This document shows positions 36,384 through 45,946 of a stretch of 64,000 nt of DNA, piece by piece. A program made the position numbers and the translations under genes. The DNA comes from Ferrithrix thermotolerans DSM 19514 (lineage in GTDB: Bacteria > Actinomycetota > Acidimicrobiia > Acidimicrobiales > Acidimicrobiaceae): the NCBI RefSeq assembly GCF_900128965.1, contig NZ_FQUL01000001.1, forward strand, positions 102,013 to 166,012, given 5' to 3'. Below the pieces are notes generated by a model, which was not told where the DNA came from, did no database searches, and saw only the letters and a program-made list of their open reading frames with translations. How positions within the stretch are numbered: the first letter of the stretch is position 1; each line of letters opens with the position of its first letter.

Positions 36384-38327
36384 ATGAGTCGCAACTTGAA
36401 CGACATGAGGTCATCAAACAACCAAAGACCACGGCCCTCAGCCGACCAAGGTTGGAAATGGATTGCTATCGGCATCTTCATCGTAGCGGGAATCTTCTTC
36501 ATCTACTCATCGATCTCGCCTCGAAACACGGCACAGCAGATCCCCTACAACACCTTCGTAAAGGACATCTCTGGTAGCCAGGTATCCAGTGCAAACCTCG
36601 ATAACACCACAGGAACAATAACGGGTACCTTGAAGAACGGAACCTCCTACAGCGTAAATGGTCCTTTGCCGCCTCTTAGCTCTGAGGTTTCACAACTTCA
36701 AAAAAGTGGCGTAAATCTAACGTTCTCCAACTCTTCGGCAGGGCTTTTAGCGTCGATACTCTCTTACGCGATCCCCTTTATCCTCTTCCTAGGTCTAATC
36801 ATCTGGTTTAACCGAAGAGCTCAAGGACAGATGTCAGGAATAATGTCCATCGGCCGTTCTAAAGCCAAGCAGTACTCATCGGAGAGGCCTCGAACAACTT
36901 TCGAGGATGTAGCGGGATACAACGGAGTGAAGGCGGAGATAAAGGAGGTCGTAGACTTTCTCAAATCCCCAATGAGGTTTAAAGCTGTCGGAGCACGCAC
37001 CCCAAAGGGCATCTTGCTCGTAGGACCTCCCGGAACCGGTAAGACCCTACTTGCCCGAGCGGTGGCTGGAGAAGCGGGTGTTCCCTTCCTCTCTGTCAGT
37101 GGGTCAGACTTTATGGAAATGTTCGTCGGAGTCGGGGCGAGCCGGGTCCGGGACTTGTTCCAGACCGCCAGAAAACAAGCTCCAGCCATAATCTTTATAG
37201 ACGAGATTGACTCCATAGGTCGCAAGCGTGGGGCTGGTCTCGGCGGAGGCCATGACGAACGAGAACAGACATTGAATCAGATGCTTTCTGAGATGGATGG
37301 TTTCGATCCTGCAGAAGGCGTTGTAATAATGGCAGCCACGAACCGGCCAGACATACTCGACGAGGCGCTGCTTAGACCAGGAAGATTTGATCGCCAGATC
37401 GTGGTTCCGCTCCCCGATCTCGAAGAGCGGCTCCCTATTCTCAAGGTCCACTGTCGCGGTAAGAAGCTGGCAAGCGACGTCGATCTAGCCGTAATCGCTA
37501 GAGGAACACCAGGCATGAGCGGAGCTGATCTCGCAAATCTAGTGAATGAGGCTGCGTTGCACGCCGTTCGAAGAGGTTCGGATGAGATCTCGATGGCAGA
37601 CTTCGAAGATGCAAGAGACAGGGTTCTGATGGGTCAGCGCAGGGACTCAATGGTTCTTTCAGAAGAGGAAAAGGAGAGGGTAGCCTACCACGAGGGCGGC
37701 CATGCTCTATTAGCGTACGTTCTCAAGTATGCAGACCCCGTGCACAAGGTGACTATCCTACCCACCGGCATGGCACTGGGTGTGACGCAGCAGCTCCCCA
37801 TGGAGGAGCGACACCTATATCCAAAGGAGTATATCGAGGACTCCCTGGTCGTTCGGATGGGAGGCCGGGTCGCTGAGATGCTCGTCTACGGTGACCTCTC
37901 AACCGGAGCGTCCAACGATCTGGTCGGAAATACTGAGCTTGCTCGCAAGATGGTACGCGAGTGGGGCATGAGCGATCGTATCGGTCCGATGGCCTGGGGT
38001 TCACAGGGAATGGTCTTTTTGGGCGAGGACCTCATGCACTCAAGAGACTACTCAGAAGATACCCAGAGGGTGATCGACGAAGAGGTTGAGAGAATTCTGA
38101 GGGAGCAGGAGCAGCGTGCCACAGACCTAATGGTTGAACACCGATCTGGCCTCGAAGCCATCGCAAGAGCTCTTCTTGAGAAAGAGACGATCGACGGAGT
38201 TGAGGTTGGTCGTCTAGTAGATGAAGCTTACGGGCGAGAGGTACACCCAGGAGGTAAGAAGACCGGTGTAGTCCCACGGCTCGAAGCCGTTCAAAACATT
38301 GCGATGAATGCTAAAGACGAGCTCTAG
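36384..38327 (+). CDS. ftsH: ATP-dependent zinc metalloprotease FtsH
   Basis: A 647-residue membrane-anchored AAA protease that degrades misfolded membrane proteins and regulators. Helix one (about 27-43) and helix two (about 118-136) frame a small extracytoplasmic domain. The AAA module has Walker A GPPGTGKT near 215, Walker [12 protein letters not shown] near 270 and the second region of homology [20 protein letters not shown]. The zinc site is HEGGH near 435. The C-terminal tail after residue 600 is polar. The ATG is preceded only by AGG-T. Confidence 0.96.
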   Translation: MSRNLNDMRSSNNQRPRPSADQGWKWIAIGIFIVAGIFFIYSSISPRNTAQQIPYNTFVKDISGSQVSSANLDNTTGTITGTLKNGTSYSVNGPLPPLSSEVSQLQKSGVNLTFSNSSAGLLASILSYAIPFILFLGLIIWFNRRAQGQMSGIMSIGRSKAKQYSSERPRTTFEDVAGYNGVKAEIKEVVDFLKSPMRFKAVGARTPKGILLVGPPGTGKTLLARAVAGEAGVPFLSVSGSDFMEMFVGVGASRVRDLFQTARKQAPAIIFIDEIDSIGRKRGAGLGGGHDEREQTLNQMLSEMDGFDPAEGVVIMAATNRPDILDEALLRPGRFDRQIVVPLPDLEERLPILKVHCRGKKLASDVDLAVIARGTPGMSGADLANLVNEAALHAVRRGSDEISMADFEDARDRVLMGQRRDSMVLSEEEKERVAYHEGGHALLAYVLKYADPVHKVTILPTGMALGVTQQLPMEERHLYPKEYIEDSLVVRMGGRVAEMLVYGDLSTGASNDLVGNTELARKMVREWGMSDRIGPMAWGSQGMVFLGEDLMHSRDYSEDTQRVIDEEVERILREQEQRATDLMVEHRSGLEAIARALLEKETIDGVEVGRLVDEAYGREVHPGGKKTGVVPRLEAVQNIAMNAKDEL

Positions 38328-38436
38328 TTTCTCCGCGCTCAATGTCTCCTCTTTGCCGAAATAGGGCGGCTATCTAAAGGGGTTGTCTTTGTAATTGCTA
38401 CTTCCATGTCCTCTCACGCCTTCAGTCGGAGCGGAC

Positions 38437-38706
38437 ATGTACTTTGTAACACCTCTGTATCAAGATATGGATATGACAGAGATGCAAACACTGTTTCCAG
38501 AGGACGAACTTAGATTCGAACGATCTCGCTTTGTGATCACGGCTGCTGATCGAGAAAGGGGGCTGCTTCAGATAAAAAGAGCCAGAGAGATCCTAGCTCG
38601 CAAGTCAGAACAGGACGCTCAAAGTTCTGACCGGTCTAAAGATCTACTCACCCACTATCTGACCACATCACTTAGACAACACAGCGATACTCGACGTAGG
38701 AGGTAG
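38437..38706 (+). CDS. Small hypothetical protein
   Basis: No family is recognised. ATG at 38437-38439 has GGAG five bases upstream and gives 89 residues; a longer frame to 38395 is open but lacks such a signal. The protein is charged and probably helical, rich in Arg, Glu and Gln in the second half, and ends with four consecutive arginines. No membrane helix or cysteine is present in this version. It lies 109 bases after ftsH and before a terminator-like hairpin. Confidence 0.5.
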   Translation: MYFVTPLYQDMDMTEMQTLFPEDELRFERSRFVITAADRERGLLQIKRAREILARKSEQDAQSSDRSKDLLTHYLTTSLRQHSDTRRRR

Positions 38707-38795
38707 TAACCAGTCTTGCGCACTCTAGTACCTTTGACGAGTCGGATCCCGAGCCGGTGAGAACCTAAGGTGCCATAGAGGTCGAGTTCCTCTCT

Positions 38796-38820
38796 GCACC
38801 GTTGCGGTGCTCCTCCTTTT
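38796..38820 (+). terminator. Possible terminator before mca
   Basis: GCACCG and CGGTGC form a perfect six-base-pair stem around TTG, followed by TCCTCCTTTT. The stem is short and the U-tract is interrupted, so it may be a weak terminator for the ftsH transcript. Confidence 0.4.
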
Positions 38821-38835
38821 AGACTCGTACTTGCT

Positions 38836-39717
38836 GTGAAAGATAAAACTCCAACACTCCTTAGCGTCCATGCTCACCCCGACGACGAGTCGTCGAAAGG
38901 CGCACCAACTATAGCAAAGTACAAGTCCCTCGGAGTTCGCTGCATACTTGTAACAGCGACCGGCGGTGAAGAGGGCGACGTATTGAACCCCGAGATGGAT
39001 CGGGAAGAGGTTCGAGCAAATCTTCCCAGAATCCGAGATGAAGAACTCACGGAAGCATCAAAGATTATCGGGTATGATCAGGTAATCCGGCTGGGGTACA
39101 GAGACTCAGGCATGCCAGATACCCAAGCCAATAAGCGCTCGGACGCCTTTTGGAACATACCTATCGATGAATCAACCGATCGTCTTGTAGAGATCATAAG
39201 AGAGCAAAGACCACAGATAGTGATAACCTACCCCGAGGACCAGTCGGGATATCCCCACCCTGATCACATAAGGGTGCATGAGATATCGGTTAGGGCCTTC
39301 GAACTCGCAGGAGAAGCAGGTTACAAGCCTGAATTAGGAGAACCGATCACAGTATCCAAGCTTTACTACTCGTTGTGGACAAAGGCTAAGCTCTTAGGAA
39401 TCGTGAAGAGGTTCGAGGCTTTAGGTATGGATCCACCTTTTTCTCCGAGCCGTCTGGAACGACAAGGGCAAGATCACTTGGTCACGACCATGATCGATGT
39501 TGGTGAATATCTAGATGTGCAACGCCGGGCCTTGCTCGCCCACCGGACTCAGATAGATCCAAAGTCACCATTTTGGTTCGGACTGCCGACCCAAGAGTTA
39601 GCAGCGGCCTACTCCACAGAGGACTACCACCTGGCCAGGTCGAACGTAGCTGTGGCTTCTATCTCAAATGGAGGTATAGAAACAGATCTGTTCGAGGGCA
39701 TCGCCTACGACGACTAG
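38836..39717 (+). CDS. mca: Mycothiol S-conjugate amidase
   Basis: Mca splits S-conjugates of mycothiol, releasing mercapturic acids during detoxification. The 293 residues belong to the MshB/Mca zinc deacetylase family. The first zinc motif is HAHPDDESSKG at residues 12-22, the second is YPHPDHIRVHE near 139. GGEEGDVLNP and HRTQIDPKSPFWFGLP near the C-terminus favour Mca over the biosynthetic deacetylase MshB. Translation starts at GTG. The presence of this enzyme implies that the cell makes mycothiol, a thiol restricted to Actinomycetota. Confidence 0.88.
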   Translation: MKDKTPTLLSVHAHPDDESSKGAPTIAKYKSLGVRCILVTATGGEEGDVLNPEMDREEVRANLPRIRDEELTEASKIIGYDQVIRLGYRDSGMPDTQANKRSDAFWNIPIDESTDRLVEIIREQRPQIVITYPEDQSGYPHPDHIRVHEISVRAFELAGEAGYKPELGEPITVSKLYYSLWTKAKLLGIVKRFEALGMDPPFSPSRLERQGQDHLVTTMIDVGEYLDVQRRALLAHRTQIDPKSPFWFGLPTQELAAAYSTEDYHLARSNVAVASISNGGIETDLFEGIAYDD

Positions 39718-39775
39718 TTTTGCGCCCTGAGCCCGCAAGACAAACAAATGATATGGAAGAGGAGTTCGGAAATAC

Positions 39776-40168
39776 ATGGGTAGATGGCTATCACAACAGT
39801 GGATAGAAGACACAAAGCGTCTCGGTATGGATATGCCCAAACAAGAAGGCATGTCGGCTGCGATTCAGTACACAATCTCAAACACTCCAAGTGGTGACGT
39901 CTCTTACGCTTGGATCGTAAAAGACGGCCAGCTGATAGACGCCTACCTGGGTGAGTGCAAAGAACCGGATGTAACTCTCACCATCGCAATGAGCGACGCT
40001 AGGTCCATGGCAAAGGGAGAGCTTGACGCGACCGCGGCCTTCATGCAGGGCCTCATCGGCGTAGAAGGAGACATGAACAAACTGATATCACTTCTGCCAC
40101 TTACAACCTCAAAGGAATACCAGGATCTTGAGAAACAGCTCGCTACCCTTACGGACTTTGAGTTATAA
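39776..40168 (+). CDS. SCP2 sterol-binding-domain protein
   Basis: A 130-residue protein with the SCP2 lipid-binding fold. The typical central strand pattern is visible (AWIVKDGQLIDAYLGE, then EPDVTLTIAMSDARSMAKGE), followed by AFMQGLIGVEGDM. Members hold a hydrophobic ligand in a tunnel; in bacteria the ligand is usually unknown. It is the gene after mca, 58 bases on. Its stop codon faces the YdjC-like gene three bases away. Confidence 0.82.
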   Translation: MGRWLSQQWIEDTKRLGMDMPKQEGMSAAIQYTISNTPSGDVSYAWIVKDGQLIDAYLGECKEPDVTLTIAMSDARSMAKGELDATAAFMQGLIGVEGDMNKLISLLPLTTSKEYQDLEKQLATLTDFEL

Positions 40169-40170
40169 GC

Positions 40171-41091
40171 TTACTTAGTCTTTAGCGCCCTTAGAGAGTC
40201 TCTTATACGTCTGTAGGTCGTTGTAAAGACGTTACGGCTACCCAGGAACCGGGTTAGTCTGTCGAAGTCTAACATAGCTTCTAGCCAAAGTGTTTGACTC
40301 TCCCAGTCACCAGAAAGAGCCCTGATCTCAGGTGAGTCTATTGCCAAAGAGCAAGTTATCTCAGTCACCCCGGGTTTAAGCTGTTCTTCGAAGATCTCGT
40401 CAAGGGCGACCATGGGTGAGGAAAACTCTGAAAGTTTCACATTAGATAGATCGACAACCTGATCGATTGAGACCAATCCTCGATCCCCGACAAGCTGCTT
40501 TGCTGGATAACCGAGGCGATCTTCTGTCGAGTTCGGCATGAGTCGTATGGGTAAAAGGTGTTCGGACGCCAGGTCCAAGACGATATCGAAAAACTCAGGT
40601 CGTTCAACAAGTGAGTCCTCGAAGCTAGATAGGTGGGTTACGTCAAAACCCCAATACAGTGCTCTTTCAAGCTGAGCACGCACCTCCCGGCGCAGTTCAT
40701 CTATGTCAGCGTGACTCCAGAGATCTGCGGCCGTCGTAGGTAGACCCCCACCCCCATCCACCAGCGACGGTGCATTGGTAAGGGGTGATAGGTGAAAGAT
40801 CTCGTTCCTACACGTTAGAGCAAGAGATACGCCAACGTCTTCACCGCCATAGTTTCTAGCTGCGTGTCTAATCCATGGACCGGGAACTACGAGCCGAGCG
40901 GAGTTGAGCGCCCCGCTCCTTAGAGCTTCGAAAACCGCCGCGTTCTCTGCGTGAGAGAAACCCAAGGGCTCCCCGCAAAACACAACTACTCGGTCGTAGT
41001 CGTCCAACCCCAGAAGCTCCTGCAAAGATTCGTCCATACATGGGATGTTAGCGGCAGACGAAGTCGCTGAAACGACTTCTTTACAGGTCAT
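40171..41091 (-). CDS. ChbG/YdjC-fold protein with metal-binding residues replaced
   Basis: A 306-residue protein related to the ChbG/YdjC carbohydrate deacetylases. The framework is kept: VVVFCGEPLGFSHAENAAVF near residue 35 aligns with the usual ADD-[FL]-G-x-[CS]-H-x-x-N segment, EDVGVSLALT near 85 aligns with GVHLTLT, and DVTHLSSFEDSLVERPEFF near 152 aligns with THLDSHMG....RPEFF. In each case the metal-binding residue is changed (Asp pair to Gly-Glu-Pro, His to Ser, Asp and His to Ser and Phe). The protein is therefore unlikely to be a metal-dependent deacetylase and may bind a ligand instead. It is convergent with the SCP2 gene. Confidence 0.7.
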   Translation of the reverse strand: MTCKEVVSATSSAANIPCMDESLQELLGLDDYDRVVVFCGEPLGFSHAENAAVFEALRSGALNSARLVVPGPWIRHAARNYGGEDVGVSLALTCRNEIFHLSPLTNAPSLVDGGGGLPTTAADLWSHADIDELRREVRAQLERALYWGFDVTHLSSFEDSLVERPEFFDIVLDLASEHLLPIRLMPNSTEDRLGYPAKQLVGDRGLVSIDQVVDLSNVKLSEFSSPMVALDEIFEEQLKPGVTEITCSLAIDSPEIRALSGDWESQTLWLEAMLDFDRLTRFLGSRNVFTTTYRRIRDSLRALKTK

Positions 41092-41100
41092 CTGGAGACC

Positions 41101-41304
41101 CTAGATCTTTCTAGATCCAAAGAGGCAGGTCCATTTATAAATCAAGAAAGTAGCGAGACCCATCAGAGACACCGCCTCCACCACTAGGTTTCCTAGAGTA
41201 AAGATAGCGGCCCCGCTAAATAGGACGGCAACCACAGCTAATGCTCTGCTCCACAGCGGAGGCTTATCTAGGCTACAAGATTTCTTTATATGGATAGACT
41301 TCAC
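41101..41304 (-). CDS. Small membrane protein
   Basis: A 67-residue frame with two hydrophobic helices (about 20-38 and 43-60) joined by a short loop, with positive charges at both ends, which suggests that both ends face the cytoplasm. No family is recognised. It lies nine bases upstream of the YdjC-like gene on the same strand, so the two may be co-transcribed. Confidence 0.45.
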   Translation of the reverse strand: MKSIHIKKSCSLDKPPLWSRALAVVAVLFSGAAIFTLGNLVVEAVSLMGLATFLIYKWTCLFGSRKI

Positions 41305-41401
41305 GACAATACTTTAGAATCCAGATCAAGATATGTGTCAAATCTAGGAGGAATATAACCGCCTCCCTGGCACTTGTAAAGGGGCAGTAGGAGGTTTGCT
41401 A

Positions 41402-42586
41402 ATGAAACCTATCGTGGTATACGGAGCGTCATGGTGTCCAGACTGCCATCGGACGAAGCGTTTTTTAGATGGACACAAGATACCTTACGAGTGGCACGAC
41501 ATAGACGAAGACGATCAAGCGCTACGCATAGTGCAGGAGATCCAAGACGGAGGTCGAACCATACCCACAGTGGTGATCGACGACGGCCTAGGTCCCCTAT
41601 TTGAGCCCACGGACGAGGAGCTAGCCTCCCGGCTTGGACTGCTAGTGCACACAAAGAAGACCAGATATGATCTAGCGATCATAGGAGGCGGTCCAGCCGG
41701 TATCGCAGCATCGATCTACGGTGCGAGAGAAGGAGTGGACACGGTGCTAATTGAAGCGTCTTCCTTTGGCGGCAACGCAAGCGTTACCGAACGAGTCGAC
41801 AACTACCCCGGCTTTCCCGATGGCGTCGCAGGAGGAGATCTGATAGACCGATTTGTGGCTCAGGCGAAGCGCTACGAGATAGAGATGCTGGCGGCCACAA
41901 AGGTCGTATCGGTTCAGGCTGATGCCCCTTACCACAGACTGACGTTGTCAAATGGAGATACCTTAGAAGCTGCAGCAGTCTTAGTCGCCACCGGTTCCTC
42001 TTACCGCAGACTAAACGTAGATGGAGAGAACGAGCTTCTTGGGAAGTCCGTGCACTACTGTGCAACATGTGATGGACCGTTTTACCGTGGCTCGAAAGAG
42101 CTCATGGTCATCGGTGGTGGAAACTCAGCATTAGAAGAGTCGATGTTTCTCAATGCGTTCACGGAGCATATCCGCATAGTTCAACTTGAAGATCACCTCA
42201 CTGCGTCGCCCATCCTTGTCGAAAAGGTTCTCAACTCATCGAAGTATGACGTCCATCTAAGCTCCGAAGTAGTGGAGTTCGAAGGTAGCGAAAAGTTGAG
42301 CGCCGTAAAGGTGAAGAACCTAAAAACCGGAGAGATCAACGTATATCACCCAGAAGGTGTCTTTGTGTTCATTGGACTCACTCCAAATACCGCCATCTTT
42401 GACGGCCTGCTCACCATGGACGAGGGCGGTTTCATCGTCACAGATCGTTGCCTCTCCACTAACATCGAGGGGATATTCGCCGCTGGAGACGTGAGGAGTG
42501 GCTCTACAAAACAACTTGCCTCTGCCTCCGGGGAGGCTGTTGCAGCGCTACTTCAGATCCGCAACTATCTAGCCCGACGAAATTAA
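41402..42586 (+). CDS. Glutaredoxin-like / thioredoxin reductase-like fusion
   Basis: A 394-residue flavoenzyme with its own redox partner. Residues 1-82 form a glutaredoxin/mycoredoxin-like domain with CPDC (Cys12, Cys15) and RTIPTVVID as the cis-proline segment. Residues 88-394 match thioredoxin reductase: FAD motif IIGGGPAG (94-100), active-site pair CATC (Cys220, Cys223), NADPH motif VIGGGNSALE and the C-terminal FAD motif GIFAAGDVR. ATG at 41402 has GGAGG seven bases upstream and is preferred to TTG 41396. The fusion suggests that electrons pass from NADPH through FAD to the CPDC domain. With mca nearby, mycothiol-linked disulfides are a possible target. Confidence 0.88.
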   Translation: MKPIVVYGASWCPDCHRTKRFLDGHKIPYEWHDIDEDDQALRIVQEIQDGGRTIPTVVIDDGLGPLFEPTDEELASRLGLLVHTKKTRYDLAIIGGGPAGIAASIYGAREGVDTVLIEASSFGGNASVTERVDNYPGFPDGVAGGDLIDRFVAQAKRYEIEMLAATKVVSVQADAPYHRLTLSNGDTLEAAAVLVATGSSYRRLNVDGENELLGKSVHYCATCDGPFYRGSKELMVIGGGNSALEESMFLNAFTEHIRIVQLEDHLTASPILVEKVLNSSKYDVHLSSEVVEFEGSEKLSAVKVKNLKTGEINVYHPEGVFVFIGLTPNTAIFDGLLTMDEGGFIVTDRCLSTNIEGIFAAGDVRSGSTKQLASASGEAVAALLQIRNYLARRN

Positions 42587-43035
42587 TCACCTCAAAATCC
42601 TCAGGGAGACCAAAGGAGTGAGCCTTCCTACTCATTCTCGACACAGGTATCGCGCATAGTCCAAACTCATAATTGACTCAACTCAAGCCCCGACTTATCT
42701 CTGCCATGGATAGGGTTTTGACTAATTTTAAAACCGCTTTACCGTCACCGGCATAACCTCCTAGCTTCTGCGATTTGAAAGGCTTGCTGTCAAAAAGGCG
42801 GCTTAGTAAAGATCTCCTACACACCCATGCTAAAAATCACAAGAATAGGTATTTTTACGGCACATGTGGAAATATTGACGATTGACTACGCATTGGCACT
42901 AAATGGTCTCTACCCATACATGATGATAAAAAGATCTATTGCACTTCAATAGATAAGTTACCGGTCGAACTTCCACACACGTCCTACCAAAATCCCTAGT
43001 AGAGATGGTACAACCTAGGCTTTTAGGCGATAAGG
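42587..43035. other. Gap of about 450 bases, AT-rich
   Basis: No gene, repeat or structured RNA could be supported. The stretch is richer in A and T than its neighbours, especially 42830-42960. It lies between two convergent genes and probably holds only 3' ends. Confidence 0.35.
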
Positions 43036-44370
43036 TCAATCTAATTGCTCTAAAAGCTCAGCCGGTGGCTCGATTAGTTCGAGGATTGACAAAGCGCCTT
43101 CGGACCGTCTCTCATCTGCGCTATTACCCAAAATCTGAGGGTTAGGGAGATCACTGACCACCTCACCAAGGAAGGTCGACCCTAGTGTACCCTGCTCGCC
43201 TGGGAGCCTAACCTTTATGAAGCTTGTAGCACCTCTAAAGACGGACTCATCAGCCGATAGAGACCCTTTGAACACCGACTCCGCAAAAGAGGTGATAGCG
43301 TCGAAGTTGCACTTTGACAACTCTACTGAAGAGGCAAAGGTACATCCCTCTAGGTGAACTGGGCCACTAAATTCAGACCTGAAAAAAGCTACCGGTCCTT
43401 TGAAGACACACCCCCGTACATAGAGCGGTCCGGTACTCCAGCACCGCTCGAGCGAGAGATCCTTATGGAACTTCGCTCCAACCATCTGAAACTGGCCTTC
43501 AAAGTTCACTCTTGAGAGATCAACATCGTCTTCAAAGACGGCTGCGGATAACTCCGCCCTTCCCTTAAATTTCGCCTCAGAGAACGAGACGAAGCCCAAG
43601 AACTTCGCCCTCGAGAACTCTGCATCACCACCAAAGACGCAGGAGTTATAGACGCAGGACCGTTCAAAATTCGCCGCAAAGAAGTTAGCGCCCGCTTCAA
43701 AGTTTGCATAGCTGAAACTAACCGAGTTGGAGAAGGTTGCGTTCATGAAGGCGACTTTGTCCATAAATCGAGCCTTATAAAAAGTGCTTCTCTCAGAGAT
43801 TTGGGCGTTGGTAAAGTCGGTGCCTTTGAATACGGTTCGGTCTCCATGAAAAGTCGTCATCGAGAAGTCAACGCCGCCAAGAAACGACGCTCCAGAGAAA
43901 GACCCTTTGCCCACGATCTCAGCTCTGGTAAAGTCAACGTGCCCACTGAACTTCGTACCTCTGAAGTCGACACCCCCTAAAAAACGAGCTCCAGAGAAGT
44001 CACAGATACAGAGGAGCTCTAGTTTAGACAGATCGAACAGTCCAGGGATCAAGGCTCCTTTGAGATTGAGACGAAGCGCAACTTTACCTTGCCCACCGTC
44101 ACCCCTTAGCAACTGGGTCAAGCCCTCCAAAGCGACCTTTTTAAGCTCCACCGACCCCACATCAACATCGATCTCTGCATCAAAGGAACGTAAAAAAGCG
44201 CTGTAGACATCGGCTAGATACTGCCTAAGTTCTGATGGAGGTGTTCCGACTCTAAGTAGACCCCTCAATCCAGCAACGAGGACAAGAGGATCGTCGCTTT
44301 GTAGCAACGAAACACATTGACGTATCTGCGACCCAATACTTCGCTCCAGGTTAGCTGACATCGACCTCAC
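43036..44370 (-). CDS. Pentapeptide-like repeat protein
   Basis: A 444-residue protein. An N-terminal helical part of about 120 residues is followed by some 260 residues of repeats (about 125-385) in which phenylalanine or leucine recurs every five residues (for example FSGARFLGGVDFRGTKF). This is the pattern of pentapeptide repeat proteins, which fold into a right-handed four-sided helix. The high phenylalanine content at the central position resembles the YjbI-like and mycobacterial long forms. No enzymatic domain or secretion signal was seen. Some relatives protect DNA gyrase, but that cannot be concluded here. It stands alone downstream of the ABC genes. Confidence 0.8.
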   Translation of the reverse strand: MRSMSANLERSIGSQIRQCVSLLQSDDPLVLVAGLRGLLRVGTPPSELRQYLADVYSAFLRSFDAEIDVDVGSVELKKVALEGLTQLLRGDGGQGKVALRLNLKGALIPGLFDLSKLELLCICDFSGARFLGGVDFRGTKFSGHVDFTRAEIVGKGSFSGASFLGGVDFSMTTFHGDRTVFKGTDFTNAQISERSTFYKARFMDKVAFMNATFSNSVSFSYANFEAGANFFAANFERSCVYNSCVFGGDAEFSRAKFLGFVSFSEAKFKGRAELSAAVFEDDVDLSRVNFEGQFQMVGAKFHKDLSLERCWSTGPLYVRGCVFKGPVAFFRSEFSGPVHLEGCTFASSVELSKCNFDAITSFAESVFKGSLSADESVFRGATSFIKVRLPGEQGTLGSTFLGEVVSDLPNPQILGNSADERRSEGALSILELIEPPAELLEQLD

Positions 44371-44529
44371 CCATCAAGAGCCCTCACCCTCCCTGCAACC
44401 GTAGGTAGAAAATCAGAACCACTTGACAATCAAACTAACCTGTTCACCATGAAGGTGGAGCGCAAACGGGAAAACTTGTGTTACCGATAGAAAATACCAC
44501 AAGAGATTGACTGATCCTGAGTTTGGGTC

Positions 44530-45246
44530 TCAACCCTCGATCCCAAAAAACGCCTTGTGAAGCACCTCTTGGTTCTCAAACTCCGTAGTCGACCCCTCAA
44601 AACTCACCCGTCCCCCTTCAATGACACAAACCCTGTTGCTTAGTTGAAGAAAAGACACGTTCTGCTCGGCGATGACCATCGCTCTACCCGTACCGGTCAG
44701 AGTGGAAAGGGACGCTATAACCTCTTTTACATAGAGAGGAGATAGACCCGAGGAAGGCTCGTCCATCACAAGAACCTTTGGATTTGACATGAGCGCCTTT
44801 CCGATCCCAAGAAGTTTGCGCTGGCCTCCCGAGAGTGAGCTTGCAAGATCGCCCTTGCGACCTTTAAGCTCAGAGAACAGCGAATATACCTCTTCAAGTC
44901 TATGACGAACGTCAGATCTTTTCAGTCCATAGGCGCCGAGCATGAGATTTTCATGGATTGACAGAGTTGGAAACACTCCAAGCTCGCTCATGTAGGCGAG
45001 ACCCATACCGATTCTCTGATGGATCTTGTACTTGCCGACATCCTCACCAAGGAGCTCGATGGAACCTTCTTTTAGTGGCAACTCTCCGATAATCGTCTTG
45101 ATCATGGTGCTTTTTCCTGCTCCATTTGCGCCAAGAACGACGAGAGTCTCATTTTCAGTAACGTCCAGGTCAATCCCCCACAACACGGGGAGATCACTAT
45201 AACCAGACACCACGTTAGAGAGTCTAAGAACGAAACGACTATCCAC
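44530..45246 (-). CDS. Branched-chain-type ABC transporter ATPase (LivF-like), system 1
   Basis: A 238-residue ATPase of the LivF/UrtE type. Walker A is GANGAGKST near residue 38, the signature is SSLSGGQRKLLGIGKAL, and Walker B is VLVMDEPSSGLSP. ENLMLGAYGLKR is typical of LivF. Its GTG start overlaps livG1 by eight bases, which points to translational coupling. It is the last gene of system 1. Confidence 0.93.
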   Translation of the reverse strand: MDSRFVLRLSNVVSGYSDLPVLWGIDLDVTENETLVVLGANGAGKSTMIKTIIGELPLKEGSIELLGEDVGKYKIHQRIGMGLAYMSELGVFPTLSIHENLMLGAYGLKRSDVRHRLEEVYSLFSELKGRKGDLASSLSGGQRKLLGIGKALMSNPKVLVMDEPSSGLSPLYVKEVIASLSTLTGTGRAMVIAEQNVSFLQLSNRVCVIEGGRVSFEGSTTEFENQEVLHKAFFGIEG

Positions 45247-45946
45247 CTAAGAACACCTCGACTACCTTTTTATCTCTAATTGCGTCTTTTATGTTGCCCT
45301 CAAAGATCTCCTTACCGGCTTCTAAGACGACAACTCTGGTCGTAAGCGCCTCCAAGAAGCCCATCAGGTGCTCCACGACGATAAGCGCAACGTTTAACTT
45401 AGAGATTCCTCGGAGCATCTCAGCAAGATCGGAGAGCTCCGAAGGATTTAGTCCCGCTCCAAGTTCATCGACGAAGAGAACCTGCGGGTTAGTCGCCAGA
45501 GCTCGCGCCAGGTCAAGACGTTTTTGTTGGGCAGTATTAAGCGTAGAAGTCACACGATCCTTCAGATCCTCAAGACCTGTTGTACCAAGCACCGAGTCTC
45601 GTAGAGAGCCGTGGCGTCCCCCAAAGTTCCATGCGAGTTCGACATTCTCTTGTACCGTCATGTCTTTGAAGGGTTTTGGGACCTGAAAGGTGCGATTTAC
45701 TCCAAACAACACTCTCTTATGCGCAGGTAGGTGAGTAACGTCTTTCCCACCTAGCCGTACAGATCCTCCGTCGCACGAGTATATCCCAGAGACAACGTTT
45801 ACAAGAGTTGTCTTGCCACAGCCGTTGGGCCCAACCAACCCTACGATCTCACCTTGAGATACCTTCAGGCTTACACCATTGAGCGCCTTGAATCCACCGA
45901 AGGACTTTACGACTCCATCTACCTCAAGCACGTTAGTCAAGGTCAC
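45239..45946 (-). CDS. Branched-chain-type ABC transporter ATPase (LivG-like), system 1
   Basis: A 235-residue ATPase of the LivG/UrtD type. Walker A is GPNGCGKTT near residue 39, VNRTFQVPKPFKDMTVQENV is the LivG hallmark, and Walker B is VLFVDELGAGLNP. The signature region reads STLNTAQQKRLDLARAL, a divergent form without the usual LSGG, as often seen in this subfamily. GTG start; its first base is the last base of the livM1 stop codon. Confidence 0.93.
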   Translation of the reverse strand: MTLTNVLEVDGVVKSFGGFKALNGVSLKVSQGEIVGLVGPNGCGKTTLVNVVSGIYSCDGGSVRLGGKDVTHLPAHKRVLFGVNRTFQVPKPFKDMTVQENVELAWNFGGRHGSLRDSVLGTTGLEDLKDRVTSTLNTAQQKRLDLARALATNPQVLFVDELGAGLNPSELSDLAEMLRGISKLNVALIVVEHLMGFLEALTTRVVVLEAGKEIFEGNIKDAIRDKKVVEVFLGG

